From Cunninghamella blakesleeana (lineage: Eukaryota; Mucoromycota; Mucoromycetes; Mucorales; Cunninghamellaceae): a DNA stretch of 64,000 nt. Shown here in pieces: positions 60,512 to 64,000 of this stretch (position 1 is its first letter; each line of letters starts with the position of its first letter). A model generated the notes under the pieces. It saw only the letters and a list, made by a program, of their open reading frames with translations, was not told where the DNA came from and did not search any database. Location of the stretch: assembly GCA_017871115.1 (NCBI GenBank), contig JAFCIZ010000006.1, forward strand, positions 4,464,001-4,528,000. Direction: 5' to 3'. A program made the translations under genes and the position numbers.

Positions 60512-61960
60512 TTAGATAGCAATATTAGAAATAAAAGATAATTTTAAAATGGTAGAAATCTGTATACGATTATGAGGATTTGGGTTTAACATTAAATAAA
60601 TTAAAGAGCGAATATCAGAATCATTTATAGAAGATAAAGTTTTAAAAGATCGAGTAGAGTAGGATTTTAAAAATAAGCGGTAATAAGCATCACTTTTTTC
60701 CGCATATTGAAATAAGGTCCCCTTTAACCACATACAGCAAAACACCATAGCAGCAGACCATACATCGACTTGCATTGCTTGGTAACCCTCTTGATGATGT
60801 AAAAAGATTTCGGGAGCAATGAAAGCTAAGGAACCAACAAATCCTGATGATAATCGACAATGTTTTTGCCATTTTTCACAAAATACTTCCGCAACACCAA
60901 AATCAGTTATTTTTAATGTTTTTCCATCTTTTGATAACATTAAATTTTCTGGTTTAATATCACTAAATTAAAAAATATTACTATTAGTATGTATATATAC
61001 TATTAATAATTATATTTTTAATATTATTTTATTCTATTTTTACCGATGGGCAACCCCTAAAGAATGTAAATAATCTAAACCTAATAGTAATTGTTTAAAA
61101 TAGCTTTTCATTTTGCATAAAGTCAGCTGATCACTTTCAATAGCATGATATAAATCCCCACCTGTACACTAAAAAAAAAAAAAAAATAGACATATATATA
61201 TATTAATATACATCCTATATTTTATATTTTTTTTTTCTTTTCACTCTTTTTTTTTTTTTTTTATTCTTACATATTCCATCACCATACAATAATGACCATA
61301 TTTATTTTTCAAAAAATCAAATGTTTCAACAATATTTGGATGATTTAAAGAAGATGCAATACAATATTCACCACTTATTTTTTTCATTATTTTTTTTTCA
61401 TGAAGTCTATTATTCTTTTTATTCTTTTTATTTTTAAATATTTTTACTGCATATATAGATTGTTGCTGATGATTAGTAATTAATTTAACATTAGCATAAG
61501 CACCTTTTCCTATACTAGTCGATTGTAAAGTACCATATTTTTGTTCCAAAGTTAAATTGCTTTGATTATTATTTGTAGTTGTTGGTTTATATGATTGATC
61601 AATTGGCAATGATGGTGGTGGTGGTGGAGGTGAAGAAGAATAAAAAAAAGAAGCAATATAATGATAAGGTTGCTTTAAATAAGATGTAGTGGTAATAGTT
61701 GTAGATATAGTAGGTGTGCATGTGATGGAAGAGGAATGCGTGGTTAATAATGGCTTCTTTTTTTTTGTTTTTTTTTGTCTCTTTATTTTTTTATCATTGT
61801 AGTCTATTAAAAATCGCTTGGTAATATTATTTTGTTTTATTATCTTATCTTCATCATCATCTATTCTAATGGTACTATCATTATATCCAGTTTCTATCAC
61901 TGTATCTTCTTCTTTTAATGGAATAAAAGGTATCGTTGTTGTTATTGTTTCCGTAGCCAT
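60512..61960 (-). CDS. Hal4/Npr1-type Ser/Thr protein kinase
   Basis: Three exons, 61960-61271, 61168-61044 and 60962-60512, give 421 codons plus stop. The first about 140 residues are disordered (Thr/Ser runs, a basic KKIKRQKKTKKKKP patch, a Pro run). The kinase starts KYGTLQSTSIGKGAYANVKL (Gly loop 151-156) with the VAIK-type lysine at K173 (AVKIF). CTGGDLYHAI is the hinge segment. The HRD motif (H271-R272-D273) is rebuilt by splicing between exons 2 and 3, followed by IKPEN, DFG at 292-294 and SLAFIAPE. GEYCIASSLNHPNIVETFD is the fungal-specific block of the Hal4/Sat4, Hal5 and Npr1 kinases that regulate nutrient and ion transporters at the plasma membrane. All catalytic residues are present, so it should be active. 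Confidence 0.88.
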
Positions 61961-62674
61961 TATATTGAATAAAGTAATATTATAAAGACGTTTAATAGTA
62001 AAATTTGATTTTTTGACATATATTTATATATGTGTATGTATATGTGTATGTATATATATATATATATATAAATAAGAAGGAAAAAGAAAAAGAAAAGAAA
62101 AAGAGTAGAAAATATAAAATAAAGGTTTTTAGTAAACTTTAAAAGGGGATGAGAATTAAAAGAAAGATGAGAAAAAGAGGAGAGAAAAAAAAAATGATTA
62201 CAAGTTCAACTACGTTATTTATATAAAAAAAAAAGAAGTTGCAGTATATTAGTATATTAGTATTATTTATATAGCACCTCCGCCTTTTCCTTCACTCTTT
62301 TAGCCATATCCGTTTAACCCTGGTTTTTCTTTTACCTTTTTTTCTTCTTGTCCCCTTTTTTTTTATTATATATTTTAATATTATTAGTAAATAATTCCCC
62401 TTTATATTACTTTTATATACAATTTATCTTTTTTGGATCATTAAATAAAAAGAAAAAATTGCTTTTTAAAAAACAATGAAAAAAAAAAAAAAAAAATTCC
62501 AATCATCATTATTATTATTACCATTTATGATGATTCCCAAATATAAAAAGTTTCAATTTCAACGCATGTATTTTATATTATTTCATTTCTTTATTTTTAT
62601 CTTTATAGTTATTGATGCAAAAAAAAAAAAAAAAAGGTTATGAAGATGTACTATATTTAACCACATACATACCT
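61961..62674. promoter_or_regulatory. kinase promoter and PSMD5 3' flank
   Basis: 714 bp between two minus-strand genes. The side next to 61960 is the kinase promoter, with TA/TG repeats (62025-62070) and purine-rich runs. GGCAC-like, CTCCGCCTTTTCC and CCCTGG words near 62275-62325 form the most G/C-rich patch. The side next to 62675 is the PSMD5-like 3' end. No gene seen. Confidence 0.4.
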
Positions 62675-63099
62675 TTATCCACTTTCCATAGCTACAGCAG
62701 TAGATGAAGGTTGGTAATAAGGCCCTTGTTGAATATATTGCTGCAATAAAGGAAAATGTCGACCAAAAATTGATTCTGGTTCTCGTCCACCTTCTATTAA
62801 AGTTTTGATGATTCCATATTTCCACATCTACGGAACAATTCATAAAAATAAAAAATAAAAAAAAAGGAATGTTTAAAAAAAAATCGATTGCATTCTTTTA
62901 TTTCTTTATTTTTCCTAATATTTTTTTTTTTTAATCATCTCTATTTTATTTTACCTGACCCGCTTGTGTATGTTCATTAGATCTATCCAATATATATCCA
63001 AAGAATTCAAAGCTTTGAGCTAATGCCTAATAAAGTATGATAATTAGGAAAAATAATAATAATGATAACCTTTGTCAATAAAATATATAAAACATTCCA

Positions 63100-63136
<37 letters not shown>

Positions 63137-64000
63137 CTTTTTTTGTATCTAAAATTTATTCTGTACTTACTTGCCGTCCCCATTGATGTGATGCAATAGA
63201 TTCTAAAAGTGCAAATCCAGAAATACGAATATTCTCAACAGGTTGTTTGACGGTAGATATCAAGTTTTTAATGGTATTGGGTTGATCTAGTATAATTCCA
63301 ATTAAAAAATAAATAACATAAACATATTTCCAATTTTGATTTTAATTTTATGCAGTGCATTACCTGGAAGTGATTGATATATTTCTAAAGTATATGCTTC
63401 TACTTGATCTTCATTTAATTCACCACTAAATAATAAATATAAATAATAATTGGTAATGTATTATAATTAGTAACCCTTTAGGTTTATTTATCTTCCTTTT
63501 AAATATAGAACCATTGTTTATGCTTATTCTTAACCTTATTCCTATTTTTATTTATTTTACCTTACACCAATTAATTTTGATAATGATTGAAAAATAGTTG
63601 CTTTAGTATCCCCACTAGCAGTCCTAGCAATAGCCATGAATTTAGATAATAATACAGTGTCTCGAACAAGTCTTAATCCGTCCAGGTGAGATCCAATTAA
63701 ACCAACACATGATAAGGTTACAGTCTAGAATTTAAAAGAACACAAACAAACAAGAATATGTAATCAATACATGCAAATAATAAATATACATTTATAAAGA
63801 AGCCGAAAATAGACCGCTCTTTTTTTTTTTTTTAATTTTATTTTATTATTATTATTACCTCTATTTCTTTGTTGTCACTATCAATGGTTTTTTCCAATCT
63901 TTCTAAAATTTGACATTGATTTTGAATTAGAGTAATATTCACATTCTATGTATAATCAAAAAAAAAAAAAAAAAAAAAAAAAAAATTACACAATCACTAA
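62675..64000 (-). CDS. PSMD5/Hsm3-like proteasome chaperone, partial
   Basis: The C-terminal part of a gene that runs off the right edge. Exons recognised: 63945-63859, 63724-63561, 63425-63364, 63286-63171, 63026-62955 and 62827-62675 (stop 62677-62675). The chain is HEAT-repeat-like: LSCVGLIGSHLDGLRLVRDT, ATIFQSLSKLIG, ENIRISGFALLESIASHQWG, FEFFGYILDRSNEHTQAGQM, WKYGIIKTLIEGGREPESIF, ending LLQQYIQQGPYYQPSSTAVA plus a short tail. The end pattern (D+..E...+G...KY.IIK.L, IFG, L..Y+..GPYY......VA.E) is that of PSMD5/S5b, the chaperone that helps assemble the 19S proteasome base. The N-terminal half lies outside the window, so start and full length are unknown; at least one exon is missing. Confidence 0.8.
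63097..63134. repeat. TA microsatellite in PSMD5-like intron
   Basis: An almost pure TA run of more than 30 bp lies in the intron between the exons at 63026 and 63171. Similar TA arrays of 15-45 bp occur in most introns and spacers of the window; this one is given as a clear example. Confidence 0.75.

Noticed and set aside
1..64000. CRISPR arrays, prophage or viral genes, intact transposons with terminal repeats
   Set aside because: None seen on either strand: no regularly spaced repeats, no capsid, polymerase, integrase or transposase motifs in intact frames.

Overview
The window reads as nuclear DNA of an early-diverging filamentous fungus, most likely Mucoromycota (Mucorales-like). It is extremely A+T rich, with poly-A/poly-T runs and TA microsatellites in nearly every spacer. 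Genes carry many short GT..AG introns (about 50-140 bp). The gene content is fungal: a HIS4-type trifunctional histidine enzyme, a PacC/Rim101 factor, two velvet proteins, a Hal4/Npr1-type kinase, Bfr2 and Eaf3/MRG15. Species cannot be named from sequence alone. All gene models below were joined by hand from GT..AG signals, reading-frame continuity and family motifs. Each joined frame was counted and closes exactly.

Layout. 1-3354: no intact gene; one possible gene relic. 3355-5912 (-): bfr2/AATF, ten exons. 6385-8076 (+): WS/DGAT-type acyltransferase, divergent from bfr2. 8316-12100 (-): two small Cys-rich CYSTM-type proteins on either side of a type II membrane glycosyltransferase-like protein. 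13199-13941 (+): TMEM14. 15813-17430 (+): Ser-rich protein with a GATA-like Cys finger. 20081-21099 (-): START lipid-binding protein. 22022-25588 (-): long TBC/coiled-coil protein of the Gyp5/Gyl1 type. 26276-29724 (-): two tandem velvet genes. 30881-32476 (+): eaf3/MRG15. 34579-36534 (+): F-box protein. 37052-40952 (-): F-box/EF-hand protein, TspO-like membrane protein and TMEM170-like protein. 41599-41916 (-): small ORF with an in-frame TGA. 42867-43775 (+): NmrA-like SDR. 45651-48465 (+): HIS4. 49034-51719 (+): PacC/Rim101. 53505-55548 (+): divergent hexokinase. 56406-57640: gene relics. 58387-60322 (-): kynurenine-type aminotransferase. 60512-61960 (-): Hal4/Npr1-type kinase. 62675 to the window end (-): PSMD5-like proteasome chaperone, cut by the edge.

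Themes. This is ordinary euchromatin with housekeeping genes (ribosome biogenesis, chromatin, histidine synthesis, proteasome assembly) mixed with regulators (velvet x2, PacC, GATA-like factor, F-box x2, kinase). No cluster, virus, intact transposon, CRISPR array or convincing tRNA was seen. The most interesting points are two family members whose catalytic motifs have been replaced: a hexokinase without its glycine-rich phosphate loop and Thr-Lys pair, and a TBC protein without either catalytic finger. Other points are the F-box plus EF-hand architecture, a tandem velvet pair with a 16-nt micro-exon, and a small ORF interrupted by TGA.
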